Shown here in pieces: positions 10,843 to 24,179 of a stretch of DNA of 64,000 nt; position 1 is the first letter of the stretch, and each line of letters begins with the position of its first letter. The notes under the pieces were generated by a model. The model was given only the letters and a program-made list of their open reading frames with translations. It was not told the origin of the DNA and did not search any database. The DNA is from Typhlomys cinereus (lineage: Eukaryota; Chordata; Mammalia; Rodentia; Platacanthomyidae), in NCBI GenBank assembly GCA_023101885.1, contig JALPQD010000102.1:4090971-4154970 (forward strand), given 5' to 3'. Made by a program: the position numbers and the translations under genes.

Positions 10843-13800
10843 ATGTCTGGAATTAACAAGTTTCTCCATTATAACACTAAATGTTAATGGACTTAATTCA
10901 CCGATCAAGAGACACAGATTACAAACTTGGATTAAAAATCACAATCCATCAATCTGTTGCCTGCAGGAAACCCATCTCACCACAAAAGATAGGCACGCTC
11001 TAAAAATAAAAGGCTGGTCAACAATTCTACAAGCAAATGGAAGCAGAAAACAGGCAGGGGTAGCCATTATGCTATCAGACAAAGTGGATTTCAAACCAAA
11101 AAAAATTATAAGAGACACGGATGGATACTACATTTTAGTCAGAGGTACAATTCACCAGGAAGATTTCACAATACTGAACATATATGCACCCAATACGGGC
11201 CCCCCCACATTCATTAAGAAAACCCTACAGCGTCTAAAGCAAGAAATCAACCCCCAAACGATAATTCTTGGGGACTTCAACACCGCCCTCTCTACATGGG
11301 ATAGATCAACAGGTCAAAAGCTTAACAGAGACACTTTGGAACTTAATCAAACCCTGAAAGAAATGGACCTCACAGATCTCTATCGAACTTTTCACCCACG
11401 CACCAAAGAATACACATTTTGCTCAGCAGCACACGGAACTTTCTCCAAAATAGATCACATATTGGGCCACAAAATGAATCTACACATATACAAGAAAGTT
11501 GAAATTCTAACCTGTGCCCTATCAGACCACCACGGCCTAAAGCTGGACATCCACAACACATCAAACAAGAGAAAATGCACTAACTCCTGGAAACTTAACA
11601 CTATGATGCTGAATGAGAACTGGATTCAGGAAGAAATTAAAAAGGAAATTCAAGATTTCCTGAAAGTGAATGATAACGAAAATACAACTTACCAAAATCT
11701 CTGGGACACAATGAAAGCTGTTCTAAGAGGTAAGTTCATAGCTCTTAATGCCCACGTCAAAAAAATGGAAACATCAGAAATAAACAACTTAACAATGCAG
11801 CTTAAAGCTTTAGAGAAACTAGAGCAATCTGATCCTAAAAGCAGTAGAAGAGAAGAGATTAGCAAAATAAGGGGAGAAATATCTGAAATCGAGACTAAGA
11901 AAACGATAGAAAAAATCAACCAATCAAAAACCTGGTTCTTTGAAAAAATCAACAAGATTGATACACCCCTAGCTAAACTAACCAAAAGCAAGAGAGAGAA
12001 AACCCAAATTAACAAAATTAGAAATGAACATGGAGTTATCACTACGGATACCCAAGAAATCCAGAGAATTATAACATCATATTTCAAAAACTTATACTCT
12101 GTGAAGTTTGACAACACAAAAGAGATGGATGAATTTCTAAGTAAACACAACTTACCTAAATTGAATCAGGAAGTTGTGAATTATTTAAATAGTCCTATAA
12201 CATATAAGGAAATTGAGGAAGTAATCTCGAATCTTCCCACCAAAAAATTTCCTGGACCAGATGGATTCAGCACAGAGTTCTACAAGACATTTAAGGAGTT
12301 AATAACACCAATACTCCTTAAACTGTTCCATCAAATAGCAAAGGAAGGAACACTACCAAATTCCTTCTATGAAGCTAATATCGTTTTAATCCCAAAACCT
12401 AATAAAGATTCACTTAAAAAAGAAAACTATAGGCCGATCTCCCTGATGAACACAGACGCAAAGATTCTCAACAAAGTCTTAGCAAATCGGATTCAAAAAC
12501 ATATTAAAAAGATCATTCATGGGGACCAAGTAGGCTTCATCCCCGGCACACAAGGTTGGTTCAACATACGCAAATCAATAAATGTAATTCATCATGTAAA
12601 CCAGTCCAAAGTCCAAGACCACATGATACTCTCGATAGATGCAGAAAAAGCTTTTGACAAGATCCAACAGCCTTTTATGATCAAAACGCTAGAGACAGTA
12701 GGAATGGAAGGAACCTTTATCAATATAATAAAAGCTGTATACAACAAGCCCACAGCAAGGATTATGCTCAATGGGGAACAATTGGAAGCATTCCCACTTC
12801 GATCAGGAACAAGACAAGGCTGTCCACTCTCACCACTTCTATTCAATATTGTACTTGAAGTCTTAGCCGAAGCCATAAGACAAGAAAGGGACATAAGAGG
12901 GATTCAAATTGGCAAGGAAGAAGTCAAGCTATCTCTATTTGCAGATGACATGATCTTATACCTGAGTGATCCCAAAAACTCCACCAGGAAGCTCCTGGAA
13001 CTAATTGAGAAGTTCAGCAGGGTGGCAGGATACAAAATAAATGTGCAAAAATCAGAGGCCTTCCTATATGCCCAGAATGAAAGAAGTGAAAAAGCCTTGA
13101 GAGAAACCATGCCATTTACTATAACCCCTAAAAAAATGAAGTACCTTGGTATAAACCTAACTAAGGAGGTAAAAGACCTTTACAATGAAAACTTTAAAAC
13201 CCTAAAGAAAGAAATTGCAGAAGACACCAGAAGGTGGAAAGACCTCCCTTGTTCCTGGATTGGCAGAATCAACATTGTAAAAATGACCATCCTACCAAAG
13301 GCAATATACAGATTCAATGCTATACCAATCAAAATCCCAAAGCAATTCTTCAAAGAAGTTGACCAAACAATCTCAAAGTTCATTTGGAGGCACAAAAGAC
13401 CCAGGATAGCAAAAACAATCCTGAGTAACAAAAACACAGCTGGAGGTATTACCATACCAAACCTAAGTCTATACTACAAATCCATAGTTATAAAGACAGC
13501 CTGGTACTGGCTCAAAAATAGACACACAGATCAATGGATAAGGATTGAAGACCCAGATATAAGCCCACAAAGTTACAGCCATTTGGTCTTTGACAAAGGG
13601 GCCCAAAGAATCCAATGGAAAAAGAACAGCATCTTCAACAAATGGTGCTGGCAAAACTGGATCTCCACATGCAGAAGATTAAAGCTGGACCCGTACTTGT
13701 CACCATGTACAAGACTTAATTCCAAATGGATCAAGGACCTTGATATCAGGCCAGAGACTTTAAAAACCATAGTTGAAAAGATAGGGAACTCCCTCGAGCT

Positions 13801-14665
13801 GGTTGGGCTAGGCCAACAGTTCCTAAACAGACATCCAATGGCACAGTCACTGCTACCAACTCTCAACAGTTGGGATCTTGTGAAATTAAAGAGCTTCTGT
13901 TCAGATAAAGAGATTGTAACACGAGCTCAAAGGCAACCCCCAGAATGGGAGAAAATCTTCACTAACCACATATCTGACAGAGCTCTACTGTCCAGAGTGC
14001 ACAAAGAACTTAGAAAATTAAACTCCAAGGAAAACACTGGCCCAATTAAAAAATGGGCCCTGGAACTTCAAAGAAACTTTACCAGGGATGAAATTAAAAT
14101 GTCTAACAATTATCTTAAAAAATGCTCCACTTCCTTCGCCATCAGGGAAATGCAAATCAAAACTTCCCTGAGATATCATCTCACCCCGGTCAGGATGGCA
14201 AAAATCCACAATACAAACAACGACAAATGCTGGAGAGGATGTGGAGAGAGGGGAACTCTCCTACATTGTTGGTGGGAATGCAGGCTCATACAGCCACTCT
14301 GGCGAGCCGTCTGGAGATTCTTAAAGAAATTAAAGATTGAAATGCCATATGACCCTGCTATCCCACTTTTGGGAATAACCCCCCAAGCAGCAAAGGTTCG
14401 CCTCGATAGCACAAGCTCGACCATGTTCATAGCAGCACTGTTTACAATAGCAAAGTCATGGAATCAACCTAAATGTCCAACAGTTGACGAGTGGATAAGG
14501 AAACCGTGGTACATCTATACAATGGAGTACTACTCAGCCATCAAAAATGATGAATTACTGGAATTTGCTGGGAAATGGATGTCATTAGAAAGAATTATAT
14601 TAAGTGAAGTATCCCAAACCCAGAAAATTAAGCGCCGTATGTACTCCCTAATAGGTGGCTCCTAG
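10843..14665 (+). CDS. L1 ORF2 (endonuclease / reverse transcriptase), copy 1, start region frameshifted
   Basis: ORF2 protein nicks target DNA and primes reverse transcription. The frame is open from about 10,853 to the TAG at 14,663, about 1,270 codons, close to the usual 1,275-1,280. The expected start at 10,843 (M-S-G-I-N) is cut off by a 2-bp loss near 10,858 compared with copy 2; the first in-frame ATG is far downstream. Visible motifs are the endonuclease Glu in CLQETHL (10,967), Asp in GDFNT (11,273), Asp in SKIDHILG (11,453) and His in SDHHG (11,528). The reverse-transcriptase FADD is at 12,938-12,949. The Cys-rich C-terminus, CWRGCGERG...HCWWEC, spans about 14,228-14,281. Apart from the start, all catalytic residues I looked for are present. 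Confidence 0.9.
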
Positions 14666-15640
14666 TACCAAACTCACCCAGCCCACATTGGGACACTCAA
14701 AAGTAAACCTATGTAACACAGTAATTGCAAGGATTATGAACAAGAGAGATGGGTTAGGAGGGCCACACCAGAAACAAAGAGAGAGGAGACCATGTTACAG
14801 CAGAGAAAATAGGCCTCCATGAAGGTCTGCAAGTAAGTAATGAGAAACCTGGTTAAGTTCACAGACGTTCTTTCCTGATCTCACCAGAAGGGGAGGGCAT
14901 ATAGTCTAGCAGATAAAAAGTAATCATTTTGCAAATGGGTGATGGACCCCTCTCTCAGTGAGGTTTCCTACTCTTATTACATCTACCCTTGAATGTGCTA
15001 TTACAACAAGACTCCAGTTTAACAGCTTTTTGTCTCTGGCCAGGGGGTGACATACAGTGCCCAGCAGAATGGAGTGAAGGGAATTGCAGGAGCAGCAAAA
15101 CTGCAAAAGAAAATCAACAAACCACAATCCAGAACTTCAGAGACTCTATATCAATCACATAGAACTAGGACAGCCTAATCTCTCCCCATCCTGGAGCTCA
15201 GGGACATTTGCGGAAGAGGGGGCGGTAAGATTGTAAGAGCAAAAGGATGGGAGGAGCAACGATTTGCAAGATTCTCAACAATAGTTGGGGCCAAAGCAAT
15301 CATAATGGAACTTTGCATGCCCTGCGCAATGTCCAGCGCACTGTTGCCCTCATAAAGTCTAGCATCTGATAAGGGCACCGAGACCCCTGGAGGCAAGGGA
15401 TTGACAGCCATAGTAGTGATCTTATGCTTAAGGGGAACAAGAGAAAGGGCTTATGGAAATGCCACTGGGTCCTTATATGTCATCGGAGAGGAGGACACAG
15501 TGGAGAGTTAGGCACACACAATAAAGGACTATCTGGGAATTGGGGGGGAGGCACTGGGGGAAGGGGAGGGGGAAGAGGGGGGAGGGAGGGAACTGGTAAA
15601 AAATTTTTAAAATGTATAATTAAATTTTTAATAAAAAAAA
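14666..15640 (+). other. L1 3'UTR, copy 1, with G-rich purine tract
   Basis: Non-coding 3'UTR of about 975 bp. It has a purine tract with repeated G runs at 15,541-15,590, which could form a G-quadruplex, as known for other L1 3'UTRs. The tract is followed by an AT-rich end 'aatgtataattaaatttttaataaa' region and poly(A). Copies 1 and 2 share this 3' terminus, whereas copy 3 and the L1s at 46,330 and 62,230 end differently. Confidence 0.8.
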
Positions 15641-18600
15641 AAAAGCGAAGCAATATACTTATAAAAGCTACTAAACATAATAAATGTCTGGAATTAACAA
15701 TAGTTTCTCCATTATAACACTAAATGTTAATGGACTTAATTCACCGATCAAGAGACACAGATTACAAACTTGGATTAAAAATCACAATCCATCAATCTGT
15801 TGCCTGCAGGAAACCCATCTCACCACAAAAGATAGGCACGCTCTAAAAATAAAAGGCTGGTCAACAATTCTACAAGCAAATGGAAGCAGAAAACAGGCAG
15901 GGGTAGCTATTATGCTATCAGACAAAGTGGATTTCAAGCCAAAAAAAATTATAAGAGACATGGATGGATACTACATTTTAGTCACAGGTACAATTCACCA
16001 GGAAGATTTCACAATACTGAACATATATGCACCCAATACGGGCCCCTCCACATTCATTAAGAAAACCCTACAGCGTCTAAAGCATGAAATCAACCCCCAA
16101 ACGATAATTCTTGGGGACTTCAACACTGCCCTCTCTACATGGGATAAATCAACAGGTCAAAAGCTTAACAGAGAAACTTTGGAACTTAATCAAACCCTGA
16201 AAGAAATGGACCTCACAGATCTCTATCGAACTTTTCACCCACGCACCAAAGAATACACATTTTTCTCAGCAGCACACGGAACTTTCTCCAAAATAGATCA
16301 CATATTGGGCCACAAAATGAATCTACACATATACAAGAAAGTTGAAATTCTAACCTGTGCCCTATCAGACCAAAACGGCCTAAAGCTGGACATCCACAAC
16401 ACATCAAACAAGAGAAAATACACTAACTCCTGGAAACTTAACACTATGATGCTGAATGAGAACTGGATTCAGGAAGAAATTAAAAAGGAAATTCAAGATT
16501 TCCTGAAAGTGAATGATAATGAAAATACAACTTAACAAAATCTCTGGGACACAATGAAAGCTGTTCTAAGAGGTAAGTTCATAGCTCTTAATGCCCACGT
16601 CAAAAAAATGGAAACATCAGAAATAAACAACTTAACAATGCAGCTTAAAGCTTTAGAGAAACTAGAGCAATCTGATCCCAAAAGCAGTAGAAGAGAAGAG
16701 ATTAGCAAAATAAGGGGAGAAATATCTGAAATCGAGACTAAGAAAACGATAGAAAAAATCAACCAATCAAAAACCTGGCTCTTTGAAAAAATCAACAAGA
16801 TTGATACACCCCTAGCTAAACTAACCAAAAGCAAGAGAGAGAAAACCCAAATTAACAAAATTAGAAATGAACATGGAGTTATCACTACGGATACCCAAGA
16901 AATCCAGAGAATTATAACATCATATTTCAAAAACTTATACTCTGTGAAGTTTGACAACACAAAAGAGATGGATGAATTTCTAAGTAAACACAACTTACCT
17001 AAATTGAATCAGGAAGTTGTGAATTATTTAAATAGTCCTATAACATATAAGGAAATTGAGGAAGTAATCTCGAATCTTCCCACCAAAAAATGTCCTGGAC
17101 CAGATGGATTCAGCACAGAGTTCTACCAGACATTTAAGGAGTTAATAACACCAATACTCCTTAAAATGTTCCATCAAATAGCAAGGAAGGAACACTACCA
17201 AATTCCTTCTATGAAGCTAATATCGTTTTAATCCCAAAACCTAATAAAGATTCACTTAAAAAAAAAATCTATAGGCCGATCTCCCTGATGAACACAGACG
17301 CAAAGATTCTCAACAAAGTCTTAGCAAATCGGATTCAAAAACATATTAAAAAGATCATTCATGGGGACCAAGTAGGCTTCATCCCCGGCACACAAGGTTG
17401 GTTCAACATACGCAAATCAATAAATGTAATTCATCATGTAAACCAGTCCAAAGTCCAAGACCACATGATTCTCTTGATAGATGGAGAAAAAGCTTTTGAC
17501 AAGATCCAACAGCCTTTTATGATCAAAACGCTAGAGACAGTGGGAATGGAAGGAACCTTTATCAATATAATAAAAGCTATATACAACAAGCCCACAGCAA
17601 GGATTATGCTCAATGGGGAACAATTGGAAGCATTCCCACTTCGATCAGGAACTAGACAAGGCTGTCCACTCTCACCACTTCTATTCAATATTGTACTTGA
17701 AGTCTTAGCTGAAGCCATAAGACAAGAAAGGGACATAAGAGGGATTCAAATCGGCAAGGAAGAAATCAAGCTATCCCTATTTGCAGATGACATGATCTTA
17801 TACCTGAGGGATCCCAAAAACTCCACCAGGAAGCTCCTGGAACTAATTGAGAAGTTCAGCAGGGTGGCAGGATACAAAATAAATGTGCAAAAATCAGAGG
17901 CCTTCCTATATGCCCAGAATGAAAGAAGTGAAAAAGCCTTGAGAGAAACCATGCCATTTACTATAACCCCTAAAAAAATGAAGTACCTTGGTATAAACCT
18001 AACTAAGGAGGTAAAAGACCTTTACAATGAAAACTTTAAAACCCTAAAGAAAGAAATTGCAGAATACACCAGAAGGTGGAAAGACCTCCCTTGTTCCTGG
18101 ATTGGCAGAATCAACATCGTGAAAATGACCATCCTACCAAAGGCAATATACAGATTCAATGCTATACCAATCAAAATCCCAAAGCAATTCTTCAAAGAAG
18201 TTGACCAAACAATCTCAAAGTTCATATGGAGGCACAAAAGACCCAGGATAGCAAAAACAATCCTGAGTAACAAAAACACAGCTGGAGGTATTACCATACC
18301 AAACCTAAGTCTATACTACAAATCCATAGTTATAAAGACAGCCTGGTACTGGCTCCAAAATAGACACACAGATCAATGGATAAGGATTGAAGACCCAGAT
18401 ATAAGCCCACAAAGTTACAGCCATTTGGTCTTTGACAAAGGGGCCCAAAGAATCCAATGGAAAAAGAACAGCATCTTCAACAACCCACAGAATGGGAGAA
18501 AATCTTCACTAACCACATATCTGACAGAGCTCTACTGTCCAGAGTGCACAAAGAACTTAGAAAATTAAACTCCAAGGAAAACACTGGCCCAATTAAAAAA

Positions 18601-20186
18601 TGGGCCCTGGAACTTCAAAGAAACTTTACCAGGGATGAAATTAAAATGTCTAACAATTATCTTAAAAAATGCTCCACTTCCTTCACCATCAGGGAAATGC
18701 AAATCAAAACTTCCCTGAGATATCATCTCACCCCGGTCAGGATGGCAAAAATCCACAATACAAACAACGACAAATGCTGGAGAGGATGTGGAGAGAGGGG
18801 AACTCTCCTACATTGTTGGTGGGAATGCAGGCTCATACAGCCACTCTGGCGAGCCGTCTGGAGATTCTTAAAGAAATTAAAGATTGAAATGCCAGTATGA
18901 CCCTGCTATCCCACTTTTGGGAATAACCCCCCATGCAGCAGAGGTTCGCCTCGATAGCACAAGCTCGACCATGTTCATAGCAGCACTGTTTACAATAGCA
19001 AAGTCATGGAATCAACCTAAATGTCCAACAGTTGACGAGTGGATAAGGAAACCGTGGTACATCTATACAATGGAGTACTACTCAGCCATCAAAAATGATG
19101 AATTACTGGAATTTGCTGGGAAATGGATGTCATTAGAAAGAATTATATTAAGTGAAGTATCCCAAACCCAGAAAATTAAGCGCCGTATGTACTCCCTAAT
19201 AGGTGGCTCCTAGTACCAAACTCACCCAGCCCACATTGAGACACTCAAAAGTAAACCTATGTAACACAGTAATTGCAAGGATTATGAACAAGAGAGATGG
19301 GTTAGGAGGGCCACACCAGAAACAAGGAGAGAGGAGACCATGTTACAGCAGAGAAAATAGGCCTCCGTCAAGGTCTGCAAGTAAGTAATGAGAAACCTGG
19401 TTAAGTTCACAGACGTTCTTTCCTGATCTCACCAGAAGGGGAGGGCATATAGTCTAGCAGATAAAAAGCAATCATTTTGCAAATGGGTGATGGACCCCCT
19501 CCCTCAGTGAGGTTTCCTACTCTTATTACATCTACCCTTGAATGTGCTATTACAACAAGACTCCAGTTTAACAGCTTTTTGTCTCTGGCCAGGGGGTGAC
19601 ATACAGTGCCCAGCAGAATGGAGTGAAGGGAATTGCAGGAGCAGCAAAACTGCAAAAGAAAATCAACAAACCACAATCCAGAACTTCAGAGACTCTATAT
19701 CAATCACATAGAACTAGGACAGCCTAATCTCTCCCCATCCTGGAGCTCAGGTACATTTGCGGAAGAGGGGGCGGTAAGATTGTAAGAGCAAAAGGATGGG
19801 AGGAGCAACGATTTGCAAGATTCTCAACAATAGTTGGGGCCAAAGCAATCATAATGGGACTTTGCATGCCCTGCGCAATGTCCAGCGCACTGTTGCCCTC
19901 ATAAAGTCTAGCATCTGTTAAGGGCACCGAGACCCCTGGAGGCAAGGGATTGACAGCCATAGTAGTGATCTTATGCTTAAGGGAAACAAGAGAAAGGGCT
20001 TATGGAAATGCCACTGGGTCCTTATATGTCATCGGAGAGGAGGATCCAGTGGAGAGTTAGGCGTACACAATAAAGGACTCTCTGGGAATTGGGGGGGAGG
20101 CACTGGGGGAAGGGGAGGGGGAGGAGGGGGGAAGGAGGGAACTGGTAAAAAATTTTAAAATGTATAATTAAATTTTTATTAAAAAA
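15641..20186 (+). mobile_element. L1 copy 2, begins at the ORF1-ORF2 junction
   Basis: This copy directly abuts the poly(A) of copy 1 and aligns with it from the inter-ORF spacer ('aaaagcgaagcaatatact', equivalent to about 10,800). It lacks the promoter and ORF1. Identity to copy 1 is about 98-99% by eye. It ends in poly(A) at about 20,180, followed by the right copy of the 15-bp target-site duplication (20,187-20,201). ORF2 is broken in several places. Whether this arose by insertion into the first copy's poly(A) or by tandem duplication cannot be settled by reading alone. Confidence 0.9.
15684..19213 (+). pseudogene. L1 ORF2 pseudogene, copy 2
   Basis: The normal start is present (ATG at 15,684, M-S-G-I-N-N), without the 2-bp loss seen in copy 1. 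Breaks, in order: a C-to-A nonsense change making TAA at 16,533-16,535; a 1-bp deletion near 17,183; a deletion of about 295 bp joined near 18,483 (equivalent to 13,641-13,935 of copy 1); and a 1-bp insertion at 18,895. In the endonuclease domain the catalytic His of SDHHG is Gln (SDQNG, 16,371-16,373). Reverse-transcriptase FADD is retained. The end is the TAG at about 19,211. This copy could not act by itself. Confidence 0.9.
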
Positions 20187-20201
20187 AAAGAAACAAACCA
20201 G

Positions 20202-21489
20202 TACAGAAATCCAAGCATGTAACATACACATGGATATTTAAATTTCTATATGATTGTGCTATTGAGTATTTTCCAGTTGTAAAAACCAACTGCTATAATA
20301 AATAAGGCAGAAGAATCTCAAAAGAAAGCCTTTCAAAGGAAAAAAAACATAAAAATATATTCTATTTAGCTCCATGAATGCTTTCTAGTCTGCATTACAA
20401 AATTAAGCCAAAACATTGCTAATACTATGGATATAAAAGAATGCTCTATGATTCAAAAGTTGTATTTGTAATGCCAAATTGATGGTTTCTCTTTCACCTG
20501 ATTTACTACAGTGGAAGTATGATTGCCATAGCTTGATGACCATTTAAACAGATGTGATCTACAGGACAAAAGAACTGAATTTTTGCAAACATATGCCAGG
20601 AATAACACCAGAAGTTTAAGAGATCTTAGCATTTCTAGTGATGTTAATTGTGAATATGTTTGCAAATAGTAATCCAAAACATTTAGATAGTAGGTGTCTT
20701 TTTCAAATGTCCAAATCTTGGTAAGAACTTATAAGGCATACAAAGAAGCAAGGAAATATGAACAAGTAAAAAGAAATGATGAAACAGGAAAAACAGATGA
20801 AGAAAGTAGACCTGTGAGATTCCTGACAAAAAAATTAAATGACTTATTAGAATAAAAAATATGACAAACAGCTAAATGAAATAAGGAAAGCAATGTATAA
20901 ACAACAACAAAAGATTCACAGCAGGATTTATTCCATAAAAAACAAAGAATCCACAAACTAGAAATAAGTGACTAGAAATCATTGTGTCCATGGAGTTAAA
21001 AGGAAAGATAATTTTAAATTTTAAAAATTAAAAAGATCTCAAAGGACCTACACAAGTCTATCAAGAGAACTAATAGCATACATTTTGAAAATCACAGAGA
21101 GGAAAAATATAGGAAAGGGAAAGGAGACTTTCTTTATTCTTTCTTTGCTGAAGAAAAATAAGTTTGGCAGAAAATGTAAGTCTGTCAGAAAACTTCCCAC
21201 AGATAAGGAAAGATTTGTACATACGTACTCAAGAAGTTACTCCAACTAGGTCAAAGCCCAAAATAACGATGCTGAGCCACAAGCAAACTGTCCTACATGA
21301 AGGCAAACGATTTATTCTTGACATAAGTAAGAGAAAAATGGCTGCTCACTTAAAATCAGTTTCCATAAGATTATTGCACATTCCTCAGCAGAAATAAATA
21401 CAAAAATTAATTTTTGGACTCCAGAAGGACTGGGTAAATATGTTTAAAAAGTTAAAAAGAAAATTGTCAATACGGAGTATTACATATGT
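20202..21489. other. Gene-free AT-rich flank
   Basis: Starts with the right copy of the target-site duplication. No conserved protein or nameable repeat seen. Confidence 0.5.
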
Positions 21490-21835
21490 TCCAATTATTC
21501 TTCTGTTATTGTGATAAAAAACTCTGACTTAAGCAACTTAAAGTATAAAAAGTTGGTTTTGGCTTACAATTCCAGAGAAATGGAGTCATGACAAGGAATC
21601 CACAGTGGCACATAAGGAAGCAATGCCATCAAAAGCAGGAGGGTGGCAACGCACGCACCCTGCAGCCATTTCTATGTAGCAGAGAGAGCAAAAAGGAAGT
21701 GACACTCAGCTGTCAAACTTTAAGGCCCACCCCCAGTGACATGTTTCCTCCAGGCAAGCCTCTTAAAAGTTTTGCAACTTTACCAAGCAATGCTAACACA
21801 TGAGTCTATGGAGGATTTTCATTCAAACCACAACA
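21490..21835. mobile_element. hAT-Charlie-like non-autonomous DNA transposon remnant
   Basis: The layout is recognised from common rodent repeats: 'ctgttattgtgataaaaaactctgactta', then 'ggcttacaattccagag', then 'gcccacccccagtgacatgtttcctcc', ending 'ggaggattttcattcaaaccacaaca'. I associate this with URR1/RCHARR1-type hAT-Charlie elements. No transposase sequence is visible. The family assignment is from memory. Confidence 0.5.
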
Positions 21836-22324
21836 AGGTACCCATGAACTATGGCCTTCTCATGATGTAAAAAGAGATTTAGTCCAATTTCAAAAGTTCC
21901 CACGTATATAGCAGTCCCAGCAATGTCTGAAAGTCCAAAATCCAATCTCTTCTGAGACACAAAGCAACTCTTGCCTTCAGTTCTCCCTGTAATTAAAAAA
22001 AATCAACAACAAATTACATACTTCCAACTTACAGTGACACAGAGTAAAAATTCCCATCACAAAAGGGAAGAATGGAGAAAGAGCAAGGAAAGATTGGAAT
22101 CAAGTAATTTTGAAACCCAGAAAAGTAAACAACAAATCCTACTACTATGATATTAGTTACAGAGGGCTTGGGTAGCTCTTCTTCTCCAGCTCTGCTGACT
22201 GTAATAAAACCTCCCTCTTGGGCTCCCTTGATGCAGCTTTTTTTGTCAGATGTCTCATTAGTTTTGACTACCTGACATCACCTCACAGCTTCAAGCAATG
22301 CCCTCTCAGGGCCTCCTCCCAGGG

Positions 22325-22463
22325 ATTGTATGTATGTGGAGGTCCAAAAACAATTTAGTATATGACTTCTCCTTCTACTGTGTGGGTTTGGGGGATTGAA
22401 CTCAGATTGTCCATATTGTATGGCAAGCAACTTTATTTAGTCACTGAGCCATCTTGCTAACCT
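22325..22463 (-). mobile_element. Old B3/B2-family SINE fragment, antisense
   Basis: The antisense order 'ggaggtccaaaaacaatt', 'ccttctactgtgtgggtttgggggattgaactcag', 'ggcaagcaactttatttagtcactgagccatcttgctaacc' matches the tRNA-related head and body of rodent B3 SINEs. It is strongly diverged and has no visible flanking duplication. Confidence 0.6.
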
Positions 22464-22837
22464 TTAGTTCCATTTTTTTCAAACCTTCAGGAATTAATTT
22501 ATTTAAATAATTTGCTTTTTGTCTTACATCCTCTAGTATTGCTACATTATTTATTATACATTCAGTCAGCTAAATTTACACATGTTCTGTATTGTTTAGA
22601 GGAAGATCTGAAATGAAAATGCAAATTCACTTCCAACATAGAGATTCGTACCTAATAAAATTTTAATACATTGAGAGAAAAAATATTGGCTTACCAAAAG
22701 TTGGTTTTAAAACAATTTCAAAATGCTTAACATTACCTGGAGCATGAAAGTGTGTAAGGTTCAGAAATACCTTTATTCGGATTTCAAAGAATTACTTTCA
22801 TTTTAAAACAATGAGGAGAAAAATATCAACAAATTTT

Positions 22838-23466
<629 letters not shown>

Positions 23467-23477
23467 CAACAAATTTT

Positions 23478-24179
23478 ATATGTTCAGTTATGATATAATA
23501 AATGATAGGTAATAAAAATAAAAATGATAGGTCACTAATGGGCTAAGTGTTATCTGATATAAATAATAATTTATTTTATCTTTATCATGATCAAAATATT
23601 AATAAATTGTTATAATATGTGTGTTTATACCCTTTAAACTAAAATGTATTTAATTTATTCAAAGAAATTATTCTATATATCTTACTACAAATTGTGAAAA
23701 GATAAGATTTATCTTGTTGAAAGACAATTTTATTTCATTAAACTGGTGCTTATTATTTGCCTATTTTGTGATAGGCCATCAATCAGGCAATAGAACTAAT
23801 AATAAAATAGGACAGATGTGCTCCTGCCCTCATGAAAATTACTGTCTAATCACATACCTTATTTCGTTAAAAAATTTTAGCTTTCTTCTGACCTTAACAT
23901 CCACAAATTCATTCTTTCCAATGATGGTAATATTTGTTTCATAAGGTAGCTTGATGAGGAAAATAATCATCGCTATACAGGATTAGAAACATCACTGGGT
24001 GAAAATTATCACTCTAATCTTAAAAGTCCAACAAATAATATCCTGCCCACACAGAAAATGACTAGAAAGTTAGAAAAAACTGGAATCCCATATTGTTTTT
24101 AATGAAATTACGTTTTCTATATCCAAAATTGATATATTTATAAAACTCATCTAGTATTATTATTTGTAAATAAGTATAT
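23478..24179. other. Gene-free AT-rich DNA
   Basis: No feature recognised. Confidence 0.5.

Larger units (their letters stand above)
9385..15640 (+). mobile_element. Full-length young L1 (copy 1)
   Basis: A complete LINE-1 of about 6.26 kb. It has a CpG-rich 5'UTR/promoter (9,385-9,722), ORF1 (9,723-10,792, one frameshift), a short inter-ORF spacer, ORF2 (about 10,843-14,665, one frameshift near its start), and a 3'UTR with a G-rich purine tract (15,541-15,590), ending in poly(A) near 15,631-15,640. LINE-1s copy themselves by target-primed reverse transcription. Apart from the two small indels, the reading frames are open along their whole length, so the copy is evolutionarily young. Another L1 follows directly in the same orientation. 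Confidence 0.92.

Noticed and set aside
11689..14430. Series of antisense ORFs of 60-150 codons opposite L1 ORF2
   Set aside because: They recur at the same offsets in copies 1, 2 and 3 and are shadows of the sense frame.
11069..14665. Very long ORF as a possible host gene
   Set aside because: Endonuclease and FADD reverse-transcriptase motifs, an upstream ORF1, poly(A) and a target-site duplication identify it as L1 ORF2.
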